A DNA stretch of 64,000 nt from Cellulophaga baltica (GCF_900102165.1 NZ_FNBD01000012.1:56226-120225); one strand, 5' to 3'; positions 1 to 9,680 are shown, numbered from the stretch's first letter. Notes: generated from the letters alone by a model not told the origin. A program made the numbers and translations.

Positions 1-392
1 CTTTGGCAGCAGCATCTTACAACGCGGGATCTTACGGAATTCAGAAATATTTGAATGCGCAAGATGTAAATGCGTATTATGATTTGCTTTTAGGTCAAGA
101 AACTGGTCGTTATGTCTTCCGAATTTTAGCTATTAAAGAGATCTTATCGCACCCTAGTAAATATGGTTTTGATATTGCTAAAGAGGATATGTATACACAA
201 GTGCCTACGTTCAATGTGGAAGTAGATGTTCCAGTGACAAACTTTGCAGATTTTGCTAAGCAATATGAGATTAACTATAAGATATTAAAACGTCATAATC
301 CTTGGTTGCGTGAGCCGCATTTAAACAATAATTCTAGAAAGAAATATATTATTGAAATTCCGAATAAGGGCTATTACAAGGAATCAAAATAG
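1..392 (+). CDS. Membrane-bound lytic murein transglycosylase (MltD-like), C-terminal part
   Basis: The gene runs in from before the window; only its last 129 or so codons are present, read in the frame of base 3, with the stop at 390-392. The opening residues AAASYNAG match the end of the SLT lysozyme-like fold, where AxYNaG is conserved in lytic transglycosylases. Such enzymes cleave the MurNAc-GlcNAc bond of peptidoglycan. A tail follows (IAKEDMYTQVPTF, then IEIPNKGY) of the kind found in MltD-type proteins of Bacteroidota. The catalytic Glu and any LysM repeats would lie upstream and cannot be checked. A hairpin with a T run follows the stop. Confidence 0.8.
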   Translation, partial: LAAASYNAGSYGIQKYLNAQDVNAYYDLLLGQETGRYVFRILAIKEILSHPSKYGFDIAKEDMYTQVPTFNVEVDVPVTNFADFAKQYEINYKILKRHNPWLREPHLNNNSRKKYIIEIPNKGYYKESK

Positions 393-415
393 ACATTTAA
401 GTACCATTTAGATAT

Positions 416-449
416 AAAAAAGCTTTAGCGAACCACTAAAGCTTTTTTA
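416..449. terminator. Bidirectional terminator between convergent genes
   Basis: Inverted repeat AAAAAGCTTTAG / CTAAAGCTTTTTT-type arms with an 8-nt loop. There are A's on the left and T's on the right, so it can stop transcripts of both the transglycosylase (+) and the TPR protein (-). Confidence 0.75.
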
Positions 450-468
450 TTGGTTGTTGTTAAGAAGC

Positions 469-984
469 TTATATTTTCTTCAATTGCTCTTTCATCATTT
501 TTATTTGATCCGAAAGCATATTCTGTTTGTCTAATTTTTTAGCCTCATTAAGAAGCATTGTAGCTTCTCTTTTTCTTCTTTTCTGCATAGAGATACCCGC
601 AAGGCTTAATTTAGCCATAGCGACGTCGTAATTCATTGTTAAGCCAAGTTTTAAAGCTTTCTTAAAGTATTTCTCAGCGGTAGTTAAGTTTGTTTGAGAA
701 AAAATGATGCCATGTAAATAGTTATAATACCCTTGTTGCTTCAGTGTTAGCGCTGCTTCTGGGTTTTTTATTTTAGAAAGCCATTTTTCAGTTCCAGCTA
801 AATCTTGCTTTCGCATTCTTAAAAAGGCTAGAAGTATAATTTCATTTCTGAAATAAAGGAATATAAAAATTAATGAAAACAAGATTAAAAAGATACCATT
901 ACCAATGTTACCTTCAATAAATTGGTATATAGCATAGGCTATAATTAATCCGGCAATTATTAATTTAAAAATTTTATTAAACAT
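469..984 (-). CDS. Small membrane protein with TPR-like C-terminus
   Basis: 171 residues. Two hydrophobic segments occupy about residues 5-20 and 28-46 (IIAGLIIAYAIY, IFLILFSLIFIFLYF). The soluble tail contains TPR-like helices, with a clear unit near AEKYFKKALKLG and NYDVAMAKLSLAGI, ending in a lysine-rich helix. It is probably an inner-membrane protein with a cytoplasmic TPR scaffold, but no function can be given. It converges on the transglycosylase gene and is divergent from rpmH. Start ATG at 984 follows an A/T-rich leader without a Shine-Dalgarno sequence. Confidence 0.75.
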   Translation of the reverse strand: MFNKIFKLIIAGLIIAYAIYQFIEGNIGNGIFLILFSLIFIFLYFRNEIILLAFLRMRKQDLAGTEKWLSKIKNPEAALTLKQQGYYNYLHGIIFSQTNLTTAEKYFKKALKLGLTMNYDVAMAKLSLAGISMQKRRKREATMLLNEAKKLDKQNMLSDQIKMMKEQLKKI

Positions 985-1078
985 GTTATTTGTAAATTTG
1001 AAAAGGAGTTAGTTTTTACTTCTATTTTTTAATTTGGCAAAAGTAATAAAAACAAACTAAAATATTTTTTAAATTAGA

Positions 1079-1109
1079 TTTGTCAATGCGAAAAGTCTTT
1101 GTATATTTG
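1079..1109 (+). promoter_or_regulatory. Bacteroidetes-type promoter of rpmH
   Basis: TTTG at 1079-1082, a 19-nt spacer, then TATATTTG at 1102-1109. This is an exact fit to the TTTG-N19-TAnnTTTG consensus of the phylum's primary sigma factor. Transcription should start near 1115, giving a leader of about 65 nt before rpmH. Confidence 0.85.
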
Positions 1110-1179
1110 CGCCCAGTTTTGGACGAGCCATCGACAAAACTAATAATTGAAAATTAAAGGATACTAAAGATATTATAAG

Positions 1180-1347
1180 ATGCCCGGACAAAAAAGAACA
1201 TATCAGCCATCAAAGCGTAAAAGAAGAAATAAACATGGTTTTAGAGAACGCATGGCGTCTGTAAATGGAAGAAAAGTTATTGCTAGAAGAAGAGCAAAAG
1301 GAAGAAAAAAATTAACTGTATCTTCAGAAACAAGACATAAAAAATAA
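1180..1347 (+). CDS. rpmH: 50S ribosomal protein L34
   Basis: A 55-codon reading frame too short for most ORF cut-offs. It encodes a basic protein with the L34 core [20 protein letters not shown], then [19 protein letters not shown] and the C-terminal extension [11 protein letters not shown] seen in Bacteroidota L34. It is a component of the large ribosomal subunit. A consensus promoter lies upstream and a strong hairpin terminator downstream, so it is a single-gene transcription unit. Neither dnaA nor rnpA is adjacent. Confidence 0.95.
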   Translation: MPGQKRTYQPSKRKRRNKHGFRERMASVNGRKVIARRRAKGRKKLTVSSETRHKK

Positions 1348-1372
1348 TGATTCATTTGTTATTTAAAATATT

Positions 1373-1408
1373 AGGTGTTACTTTTTTATAAGTAACACCT
1401 TTTTTTTT
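1373..1408 (+). terminator. Rho-independent terminator of rpmH
   Basis: Perfect arms AGGTGTTAC / GTAACACCT followed by nine T's. Confidence 0.9.
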
Positions 1409-1454
1409 GCCTATTTTTAAAAATAATTAGCGAACACTATATAATACAAGTACA

Positions 1455-4307
1455 ATGCCGAAGAAGAAAAGTATCAAATCTGTTTTATTAATTGGATCTG
1501 GACCAATTGTAATTGGACAAGCATGCGAGTTTGATTATGCTGGTTCTCAATCGCTTAGATCATTGCGCGAAGACGGGATAGAAACTATTTTAATTAATAG
1601 TAACCCTGCTACGATAATGACTGATCCGAGTATGGCAGATCATGTTTATCTAAAACCTTTAACGACCAAGTCTATTATTGAAATCCTAAAAAAGCATCCA
1701 AATATTGATGCGGTTTTACCAACAATGGGAGGTCAGACTGCTTTAAATTTATGTATTGAAGCCGATGAAAAAGGAATTTGGAAAGATTTTGGAGTAGAAC
1801 TTATTGGGGTAGATATTGATGCTATCAACATCACAGAAGACCGTGAAAAGTTTAGAAATTTAATGTTGGAAATTGGTGTTGGCATGGCACCACAGGCAAC
1901 AGCAACATCATTCTTAAAAGGAAAAGAGATTGCGCAAGAATTTGGTTTTCCTTTAGTTATTAGGGCATCTTACACTCTAGGAGGAGCAGGAGCATCTATC
2001 GTTTACAAACCAGAAGATTTTGATGAGTTACTAAGTCGCGGATTAGAAATATCTCCAATTCACGAGGTAATGATTGATAAAGCCTTAATGGGGTGGAAAG
2101 AATATGAACTAGAATTACTACGTGATAAAAATGATAACGTAGTTATTATTTGCGCTATAGAAAATATGGATCCAATGGGGATTCATACGGGAGATTCTAT
2201 TACTGTAGCACCTGCAATGACATTATCTGATAAAACTTATCAGAAAATGAGAGATATGGCTATTCATATGATGCGTAGTATTGGAGATTTTGCAGGGGGA
2301 TGTAATGTACAGTTTGCTGTAAGTCCTGATGAAAAAGAAGATATTATAGCTATAGAAATTAACCCAAGAGTATCGCGTTCATCTGCACTTGCATCAAAAG
2401 CAACAGGATATCCTATTGCAAAAGTAGCAACAAAGTTAGCTATAGGCTACAATCTAGATGAATTAGACAATCAAATTACCAAATCTACATCCGCTTTATT
2501 TGAGCCAACCCTAGATTATGTCATTGTAAAAATACCACGATGGAACTTTGATAAGTTCGAAGGATCGGATAGAACTTTAGGCCTACAAATGAAATCGGTA
2601 GGAGAAGTAATGGGAATTGGGCGTTCTTTTCAGGAAGCCCTTCATAAAGCTACACAGTCTTTAGAAATTAAGAGAAACGGCTTAGGAGCAGATGGTAAAG
2701 GATTAAAAGATTACGATAAAATCATAAGTAAACTAACGATTCCTAGTTGGGATCGTGTTTTTATTATTTATGATGCCATACAATTAGGTATTCCGTTAAG
2801 TAGAATTCACGAGATTACAAAAATTGATATGTGGTTCTTAAAGCAGTATGAGGAATTACATGTTTTAGAGAAAGAAATAGAAACCTATACAATTGAGACC
2901 TTACCAAAGGATATGTTACTAGAGGCTAAACAAAAAGGTTTTGCTGATAGACAAATAGCACATATGCTAGATTGTTATGAAAGTGAAGTTCATAGTAAAA
3001 GAACAAATCTTAATATCAATAGAGTTTTTAAATTGGTAGATACCTGTGCGGCAGAATTTAAGGCAATGACGCCTTACTATTATTCTACTTTTGAAGAAGA
3101 AATAGAAACAGCTGATGGAAAGCGCTACGTTGCTAACGATAGTGTGGTTAGCGATAAAAAGAAAATAGTTGTTTTAGGTTCAGGACCAAACAGGATAGGA
3201 CAGGGTATAGAGTTTGATTATTGTTGTGTACATGGTGTACTCGCAGCTGCAGAATGCGGTTATGAAACTATTATGATTAACTGTAATCCAGAAACAGTAT
3301 CTACAGATTTTGATACGGCAGATAAACTTTACTTTGAGCCTGTTTTTTGGGAGCATATTTATGACATTATTCTTCATGAAAAGCCAGAAGGTGTTATTGT
3401 ACAACTTGGTGGGCAGACAGCACTTAAACTTGCTGAGAAATTAGAGAAATACGGTATTAAAATTATAGGAACTAGTTTTGCAGCCTTAGATTTAGCGGAA
3501 GATAGAGGACATTTTTCTAAAATGTTATTAGAGAATAACATTCCTTTTCCACAATTTGGAATCGCAGAAACAGCAGATGAAGCCTTAGCACTTTCTGACG
3601 AGTTAGACTTTCCATTATTAATAAGACCATCCTATGTACTAGGAGGTCAGGGAATGAAAATTGTGATTAATAAGACCGAGTTGGAAGAGCATGTTATTGA
3701 TCTTTTAAAGCAAATACCGGGTAATAAGTTGTTGCTTGATCATTATTTAGACGGAGCAATAGAAGCTGAAGCAGATGCAATTTGTGATGGTGAAGATGTG
3801 TATATCATAGGGATTATGGAGCACATTGAGCCTTGTGGTATTCATTCAGGGGATTCTAATGCAACATTGCCTCCTTTTAATTTAGGGGAATTTGTAATGC
3901 AACAAATAAAAGATCATACGAAGAAAATTGCTTTAGCATTAAACACTGTAGGCCTTATAAATATTCAGTTTGCAATTAAAGATGATACGGTTTATATCAT
4001 TGAAGCAAACCCGAGAGCATCTCGTACCGTACCTTTTATTGCAAAAGCATACAAAGAGCCGTATGTAAATTATGCTACGAAGGTAATGTTAGGAGAGAAA
4101 AAAGTAAAGGACTTTAATTTTAACCCTCAATTGGAAGGTTATGCTATTAAACAACCTGTATTTTCTTTTGAGAAATTCCATAATGTAAATAAAAATTTGG
4201 GACCAGAAATGAAGAGTACTGGTGAAAGCATATTATTTATTGATAGCTTAAAAGATGATGAGTTTTACAACTTGTATGCGCGTCGTAAAATGTATTTGAG
4301 TAAGTAA
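1455..4307 (+). CDS. carB: Carbamoyl-phosphate synthase large subunit (lacking MGS domain)
   Basis: 950 residues. It makes carbamoyl phosphate from bicarbonate, ATP and glutamine-derived ammonia for pyrimidine and arginine synthesis, with the CarA amidotransferase (not in the window). The duplicated architecture is plain: pre-ATP-grasp IGSGPIVIGQACEFDYAGSQ at about 13-32, ATP-grasp 1 about 125-330 (NPRVSRSSALASKATGYPIA), a helical oligomerisation region about 420-540, and a second half starting VLGSGPNRIGQGIEFDYCCVH with ATP-grasp 2 about 670-860 (EANPRASRTVPF). It stops soon after the second half, so the C-terminal methylglyoxal-synthase-like allosteric domain of the roughly 1,070-residue E. 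coli enzyme is missing. Lengths near 950 are, to my knowledge, usual in flavobacteria. Confidence 0.97.
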   Translation: MPKKKSIKSVLLIGSGPIVIGQACEFDYAGSQSLRSLREDGIETILINSNPATIMTDPSMADHVYLKPLTTKSIIEILKKHPNIDAVLPTMGGQTALNLCIEADEKGIWKDFGVELIGVDIDAINITEDREKFRNLMLEIGVGMAPQATATSFLKGKEIAQEFGFPLVIRASYTLGGAGASIVYKPEDFDELLSRGLEISPIHEVMIDKALMGWKEYELELLRDKNDNVVIICAIENMDPMGIHTGDSITVAPAMTLSDKTYQKMRDMAIHMMRSIGDFAGGCNVQFAVSPDEKEDIIAIEINPRVSRSSALASKATGYPIAKVATKLAIGYNLDELDNQITKSTSALFEPTLDYVIVKIPRWNFDKFEGSDRTLGLQMKSVGEVMGIGRSFQEALHKATQSLEIKRNGLGADGKGLKDYDKIISKLTIPSWDRVFIIYDAIQLGIPLSRIHEITKIDMWFLKQYEELHVLEKEIETYTIETLPKDMLLEAKQKGFADRQIAHMLDCYESEVHSKRTNLNINRVFKLVDTCAAEFKAMTPYYYSTFEEEIETADGKRYVANDSVVSDKKKIVVLGSGPNRIGQGIEFDYCCVHGVLAAAECGYETIMINCNPETVSTDFDTADKLYFEPVFWEHIYDIILHEKPEGVIVQLGGQTALKLAEKLEKYGIKIIGTSFAALDLAEDRGHFSKMLLENNIPFPQFGIAETADEALALSDELDFPLLIRPSYVLGGQGMKIVINKTELEEHVIDLLKQIPGNKLLLDHYLDGAIEAEADAICDGEDVYIIGIMEHIEPCGIHSGDSNATLPPFNLGEFVMQQIKDHTKKIALALNTVGLINIQFAIKDDTVYIIEANPRASRTVPFIAKAYKEPYVNYATKVMLGEKKVKDFNFNPQLEGYAIKQPVFSFEKFHNVNKNLGPEMKSTGESILFIDSLKDDEFYNLYARRKMYLSK

Positions 4308-4330
4308 GAAAGAACATATTTATTACAGGA

Positions 4331-4365
4331 AATAGCTTGAGCGTATTGCTCAAGCTATTTTTTTT
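4331..4365. terminator. Terminator after carB
   Basis: Perfect arms AATAGCTTGAGC / GCTCAAGCTATT with loop GTATT and a T8 run. It lies between carB (+) and the sensor kinase (-). Confidence 0.9.
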
Positions 4366-4399
4366 GCCTCAATTTCTTGGTCGATTACTGATAGGATCT

Positions 4400-7300
4400 T
4401 CAAGTTTCCAAGTCATTAGTCATCATGTTTTGGATCTCTTGATCTACGATGTTGGGGATTTCCACATAAAAAGTAGTTCCTTTTCCGGTACCCTCAGATT
4501 TAGCATAAATAGTACCGTTATGTGATTCTATAATCTGTTTAATCATATATAGACCTAAGCCGGTTCCTTTTACGTTAGCATGAAATCGCTCAAATGGTGA
4601 GAAAAGCTTTTTTAAAGATTTTTCATCCATTCCAGAACCATTATCAGAAATAGAGAATTGTATGTTGTGGGCATTTTCTTGTGCTTTAATATGAACTACG
4701 GGTTCTTTTTGTTCGCCCATATACTTTATAGCGTTATCTAGTAGATTACCAAATACTTGTATAATTCTATTTCTGTCTCCATAAATACTAGGTAAGTTTT
4801 TTTCCACGATGAGTTTTACCTTGGCTACTTTTAATTTTCCTTTGACTAAGGTGGTTGATAATGCTACAATCTCATTGACGTCAAGTATTTCATTTTGGTT
4901 TTCTATTTTACCAATTTTTGCAATTTTAGTAATATCCCCAATAAGGTTATTCATCGTATCACATGAAATATTAATCATCTCTAGATATTGCTCTAATTCA
5001 GGATAGTCTTTCATTGCAAACTCCATAGGAATTAAGCTGGCAATACCTTTAATACCACTAAGCGGACTTTTAAGATCATGTGAAACGGCAAAAGTAAAAC
5101 GTTGAATTTCTTGATTTTTTGTAGTTAACTCATCAGCTATTTTTTTAAGTTCTTCCTTTTGTTGTTGTAATTGTTGTGTTCGCTCGTCTATCTCTTTTTC
5201 TAGTGTTTGTTGGTATAATTTTATACTTTTAAGTCGTAGGTATACCACCAAATAAATTCCTAATATTAAGGAAAGAACCAAAAGCAAGCGAAACCACCAA
5301 GTTTCCCAGAAAGGAGGTGTAATGGTAATGTTTAGAGTTGTCTCGTTGTTATTCCAAATCCCATCAGAATTGCTCGATTTTATTCGTAACGTATAATTTC
5401 CTGGCTCTAAGTTGGTGTATGTCGCATTCTTTTTGTGTCCCACATAGTTCCAGTCCGTCTCAAAACCATCTAAGAAATAGGCATAGTTCACCTTATCCGG
5501 ATGACGAAAAGTTAATGCGTTGTACTCAAAATTAAGTACATCATTATCGTAGGAGATTTTAATGGAGTCTACTTGAGAGATGTGTCGTTCTAAAATTTTA
5601 GAGGCATCACCTGCATAAATAGGTTTGTTGAAAATCTTTAAACTGGTGATATTTACTTTTGGGGTATCTTCTCTTTTTTTAATATTTTTTGCCTCAAATA
5701 AATTGAAACCATTGCTACCCCCAAAAAGTAACTCGTCATTTCTAGTTTTATAAAAAGAATTTGAGTTGAATTCGTTGCCTTGTAAACCATCATTAATATC
5801 ATAATTTATAGATACGTCGTTTTCAGGATTGTATTGAATAATTCCAAAACCGGTACTTAACCATAATAAATGGTTTTCGTCTTCTATAATTCCTTTTACG
5901 GCATCATTTTTCAATCCGGTTTTACGGGTGATCGCTTGAAAATAACCTGTACTAGCGTTGTATTTATTTAAGCCAGCTTGAGTACCTACCCATAAAGTGC
6001 CCTTGCTATCTTCTACAATAGCATTAATAAAATCATTACTCATGAGGTGTTCAGGTTCTTGACTATTATAACTGGTGTATTGCCATTCCTCATTTATTTC
6101 AGTGAGTTTAAAGAGCCCAGATATTTGTGTGCCAACCCAAATATTTCCATTTTTATCTTCCGTTATGGTTGTAATGGTAGAGATGTTAGTGTCGTTAATG
6201 CTGTTCGTAAGCGGTACGTTTTGATGCGTTTTGGTGTCTGGGTTATAGACTTGTAATCCGCCGTGAAAAGTTGCTATCCAAATGCGATCCTTGCTATCCA
6301 TCATTAAATTAAAAACATTGTTTGATAGTAGAAAAGAGTTTTCTTTGGTTAATACTTCGTAGTGCTTATTCTTTAAATTTAATATAGTAATTCCCTTACC
6401 CCAAGATCCTAACCATACATTGTTTTTTTTGTCTTGCAGGATGCTTAATACTACATTGGTATTAAGGGTATTGTTGTCTAAACTGTATTTTTTAAATGAA
6501 TTAGCACTTCTATCCCAATAATTTAATCCGCCTCCATCCGTTCCTATCCAGAGATGATCTGTAGGGTCATTTTTATCTTGAATAAAACAGTTTATATTGT
6601 TGTTATTTAAAGAACGAGAATCAAAAGGTTGGTTTTTTATATGTTCAAATTTATGATATATGGGATCGAAGAAGCTTAGTCCCTTTTTATAAGGACCTAG
6701 CCACATAATTCCTTCACGACTGTATATAGACCAGATAGAGTTGCTGGAGATGGAATTTATATTGGTATTATCATATTTTAAATTTGATAATTGTTTGGTA
6801 TTTTTTGAGTAAATAAAAAGACCATCATTTTCACTACCCATCCAATAATCGCCGTTTGGCGCAATGGCTAAAGATAAAATAGGATACCCATTACTTATTT
6901 TTTTTCGTTCAACCTTTAAGGCATGGTCTGGTTGTATTTTTAATTCAAGGAGCTCACCGTTATGCAGGCCAATTAAAAACTGGGTTGAGTTTTGTTGTAT
7001 TACACTTCGTATTCTCTGATTTTCATGAAACTTTGATACTATTTGCAATTCCTTATCCAACAACCAGATGTCATTATCGATAAAAACTAGCGTGTTTTGA
7101 TTATCTAGTCCTGCAATTTTAACAAAATAGTTGTTCTTTAGTATGTTGGGGGTCCCTTCCTGATAGACAAATTCTTTAAGGTCCCCTGTGGTTGTATGAT
7201 ATTTGAATAAGCTTGTTGTGGTTCCCAGCCAAAGAATATCTGAGGATTTAGTAATGGAATAAAAATGTTCTAAGGCTATTTTTTTACCTTCTCCAAAAAA

Positions 7301-7684
7301 TGGATAGGGTTTTAGCACGTCCATCTCCCTTTGATATATATTTAAACCCTGTACAGTTCCTATATACAGTTGTCTATCGTCATCTTCGTAAATATCTTCG
7401 ATATAGCCATTGGTGAGGCCAGTTGTACTATCCACAGCCTGCTCATATATTTCAAAACTTTTACCATCATATTTATTAAGTCCATTTCTGGTGCCTATCC
7501 ATAAATATCCATAACTATCTTCAAATATCACATTAGCAGAGCTTTGTGATAAACCTCCTGGTAAGTGTTGAAAAGAGATATCAGTCTGGTTTTGTTGTGC
7601 AAGAACAGGTGTACAACATTGTAGTAGTAACGATAACCATAACATTAGTGTAGCTGCTTGCTTCAGTAATAACATATTAATCAA
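4400..7684 (-). CDS. Two-component-regulator propeller sensor histidine kinase
   Basis: 1,094 residues. A signal peptide (about 1-29) is followed by some 14 Reg_prop beta-propeller blades (repeated units like YLWIGTRNGLNKYD, VWVGTQISGLF, LWVGTQAGLNKY) over about 35-730. Next come a Y_Y_Y Ig-like domain (about 735-795), one membrane helix near 805-825 (WWFRLLLVLSLILGIYLVVY) and a coiled coil. The HisKA domain has the H-box FAVSHDLKSPL with His869, and the HATPase domain has N-box NLLDNAIKY, DNGSGMD and GTGLGLYMIK. Unlike classic hybrid systems of polysaccharide loci it has no receiver or AraC domain, so its partner regulator must be encoded elsewhere. It is divergent from a sulfatase, which suggests but does not prove a polysaccharide or sulfated-glycan signal. 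Confidence 0.93.
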   Translation of the reverse strand: MINMLLLKQAATLMLWLSLLLQCCTPVLAQQNQTDISFQHLPGGLSQSSANVIFEDSYGYLWIGTRNGLNKYDGKSFEIYEQAVDSTTGLTNGYIEDIYEDDDRQLYIGTVQGLNIYQREMDVLKPYPFFGEGKKIALEHFYSITKSSDILWLGTTTSLFKYHTTTGDLKEFVYQEGTPNILKNNYFVKIAGLDNQNTLVFIDNDIWLLDKELQIVSKFHENQRIRSVIQQNSTQFLIGLHNGELLELKIQPDHALKVERKKISNGYPILSLAIAPNGDYWMGSENDGLFIYSKNTKQLSNLKYDNTNINSISSNSIWSIYSREGIMWLGPYKKGLSFFDPIYHKFEHIKNQPFDSRSLNNNNINCFIQDKNDPTDHLWIGTDGGGLNYWDRSANSFKKYSLDNNTLNTNVVLSILQDKKNNVWLGSWGKGITILNLKNKHYEVLTKENSFLLSNNVFNLMMDSKDRIWIATFHGGLQVYNPDTKTHQNVPLTNSINDTNISTITTITEDKNGNIWVGTQISGLFKLTEINEEWQYTSYNSQEPEHLMSNDFINAIVEDSKGTLWVGTQAGLNKYNASTGYFQAITRKTGLKNDAVKGIIEDENHLLWLSTGFGIIQYNPENDVSINYDINDGLQGNEFNSNSFYKTRNDELLFGGSNGFNLFEAKNIKKREDTPKVNITSLKIFNKPIYAGDASKILERHISQVDSIKISYDNDVLNFEYNALTFRHPDKVNYAYFLDGFETDWNYVGHKKNATYTNLEPGNYTLRIKSSNSDGIWNNNETTLNITITPPFWETWWFRLLLVLSLILGIYLVVYLRLKSIKLYQQTLEKEIDERTQQLQQQKEELKKIADELTTKNQEIQRFTFAVSHDLKSPLSGIKGIASLIPMEFAMKDYPELEQYLEMINISCDTMNNLIGDITKIAKIGKIENQNEILDVNEIVALSTTLVKGKLKVAKVKLIVEKNLPSIYGDRNRIIQVFGNLLDNAIKYMGEQKEPVVHIKAQENAHNIQFSISDNGSGMDEKSLKKLFSPFERFHANVKGTGLGLYMIKQIIESHNGTIYAKSEGTGKGTTFYVEIPNIVDQEIQNMMTNDLET

Positions 7685-8070
7685 CAGGGGTTTATATTAA
7701 AAAGTAAGTTAAAGATTACAATATTAGGAATATTAACCGTACGTATATATTTTTTGTTGCCTATGAACGCTATGTTGTGGTAAAAAACTGATTTATAGAA
7801 GAGTGCATGACTTATTCTCTGGTTGTTATTTGAAATCATTGCTTTCCCTTTGTCAATAGGGGTAGCTCTATATGATATAGATTAGGGAGGGCATGCAATA
7901 AACAATAAGATCCATTTGTTGGATAATTAAGGTCGATAAATGTAATAATGAATATCCTATTTTAAGAATATCATTAAAAGAAACCTCCTGAAGTAACTAT
8001 ACTACTGGGAGTTTCTTTTTGTATGAAAATTGATTTATTTTTATTCGAGACAACTATCTAAAATTAGAGT
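7685..8070. other. Divergent intergenic region, 386 bp, kinase/sulfatase
   Basis: No ORF longer than a few codons is seen on either strand. It must hold the promoters of both flanking genes, but neither shows a clean TAnnTTTG element. The only structured element is the hairpin listed at 7976-8020. Confidence 0.6.
7976..8020 (+). terminator. Terminator-like hairpin upstream of the sulfatase
   Basis: Arms AAAAGAAAC(C)TCC and GGGAGTTTCTTTT pair with one bulged C and are followed by T5. Its position upstream of a divergently transcribed gene is odd: it would end a transcript arising inside the intergenic region, or act as an attenuator for the sulfatase. Confidence 0.45.
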
Positions 8071-9642
8071 ATGACAAAGAAGATATATTTGCAATTATGG
8101 TTAATGCTGTTAGGAGTTGTATCGCTTGCAAATAGTCAACAGCAAGAATCTAAAAATGAAAAACCAAATATTCTTTTTATTTCAATAGATGATCTTAGAC
8201 CAACCCTAGGTGCTTATGGGGATACAGCAGCTATAACACCCAATTTGGACGCCTTAGCTTCACAAGGAATGACTTTTATGGACACTTACGCTCAGGTTGC
8301 TGTTTGTGCACCTTCTAGAGCGAGTCTAATGACAGGATTACGGCCCGATGCTACACGTGTGTGGCATTTAGGTGATAAGTTTAGAGATATAAATCCAGAA
8401 GCGGTTACTATGCCGCAATACTTTGCAAAGCATGGCTATCATACCGTGAATATGGGTAAAATCTATCATAATTACATGCCTGATTCTATATCATGGGATG
8501 AGCCAGATTTAAGACCTTCTAGGTATCTTAAAAAAGAATGGCTGAAAAGAGATGGTGAGACTTTTTACATTAGCGAAGCGGTGAATAAATCACAGGTAAT
8601 TAAGAGAGACTCTTTATTAAAATTACGTCCAGAACGGTATGCAGATGGTTGGAATACGGGACCTGCTTGGGAAGCTGCCGATGTACATGACACTATGTAT
8701 TATGATGGTGCGCAAACTAAATTAGCAAAACAAACGCTCACAAGGCTTTCTAAATCAAAAGCACCATTCTTTTTCGGATTAGGATATTTTAGACCGCATT
8801 TACCATTTACTGCACCTAAAAAATATTGGGATTTATATGACCGAGACAAAATTCCTACGGCAATAAATCCTGAAATACCTAAGGGAGCACCACTGCATAC
8901 CATGAACTCTATGTATGAGTTGCGGCATTATGATGGTTTTGGTTACATTGGCCATCCTACGTCTCCTAATCGTATTTCTAAAGATACCATTCTAAGCTTA
9001 AAACATGGTTATTATGCCTGTGTTAGCTATGTAGATTCATTAATAGGAGACCTAATTGCTCATATGAAAACTATTGGCATCTATGAAAATACAATTATCA
9101 TTGTGTTTGGTGATCATGGTTGGAAATTGGGAGAGCATAATAGCTGGGGTAAAATGACCAATTACAATATTGATTTGAAAGTACCTATGATAATTAGATA
9201 TCCAAATCAGCAGGTAAAAGGAACAAAGAGTTATGCTATCACAGAACTGATAGATATGTTTCCGTCCCTTTGTGAACTTTCTGGTATTCCTGTTCCGGAG
9301 TATATGCAAGGTACAAGTTTCGTACCGCTACTGGATAAGCCAGATTTACCTTGGAAAAAAGCTGCTTTTAGTCAGTTTCATAGGCGACCAAAAGTGTCCG
9401 CAGATGGTAAGCGCTATATGGGCTATTCTATGAATACAGGGAAATACCATTATATTGAATGGTATGAATGGGATGATAAAAAAGGGAGTAGAGGGGAATA
9501 TAAAACATCAGAATTGTATGATTCAGAGGACGATGCTTATGAGACAATAAATCTTGCTAAGGAGGAGAAATTTGCAACGATAGTTAAAGAACTTTCCGTG
9601 CAATTGCTAGAAGGTTGGGAACAAGCAAAGCCAGCACGTTAA
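8071..9642 (+). CDS. Exported sulfatase, iduronate-2-sulfatase-like
   Basis: 523 residues with a signal peptide ending near residue 22 (SLANS/QQQ). Metal-binding Asp40-Asp41 lie in SIDDLRP. The sulfatase signature CAPSRASLMTG is at 79-89, with Cys79 expected to become formylglycine. A second metal/active-site cluster GDHGWKLGEHN is at about 347-357. The overall pattern (DDLRPxLGxYGD, QVAVCAPSR, RPDATRVWHL, GKIYH) is that of the iduronate-2-sulfatase-like branch. It should remove sulfate esters from a glycan in the periplasm or outside the cell. No glycoside hydrolase, SusCD pair or maturase is adjacent, so the substrate is unknown. The nearest candidate regulator is the divergent propeller kinase. 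Confidence 0.92.
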   Translation: MTKKIYLQLWLMLLGVVSLANSQQQESKNEKPNILFISIDDLRPTLGAYGDTAAITPNLDALASQGMTFMDTYAQVAVCAPSRASLMTGLRPDATRVWHLGDKFRDINPEAVTMPQYFAKHGYHTVNMGKIYHNYMPDSISWDEPDLRPSRYLKKEWLKRDGETFYISEAVNKSQVIKRDSLLKLRPERYADGWNTGPAWEAADVHDTMYYDGAQTKLAKQTLTRLSKSKAPFFFGLGYFRPHLPFTAPKKYWDLYDRDKIPTAINPEIPKGAPLHTMNSMYELRHYDGFGYIGHPTSPNRISKDTILSLKHGYYACVSYVDSLIGDLIAHMKTIGIYENTIIIVFGDHGWKLGEHNSWGKMTNYNIDLKVPMIIRYPNQQVKGTKSYAITELIDMFPSLCELSGIPVPEYMQGTSFVPLLDKPDLPWKKAAFSQFHRRPKVSADGKRYMGYSMNTGKYHYIEWYEWDDKKGSRGEYKTSELYDSEDDAYETINLAKEEKFATIVKELSVQLLEGWEQAKPAR

Positions 9643-9680
9643 TATTGTATATGAATTTGGAAGGGCTAGTGTCGTAAATT

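Noticed and set aside
1438..1448. TATATAATAC before carB as a sigma70-like -10 element
   Set aside because: Bacteroidota primary sigma does not use TATAAT and no TAnnTTTG or -33 element accompanies it.
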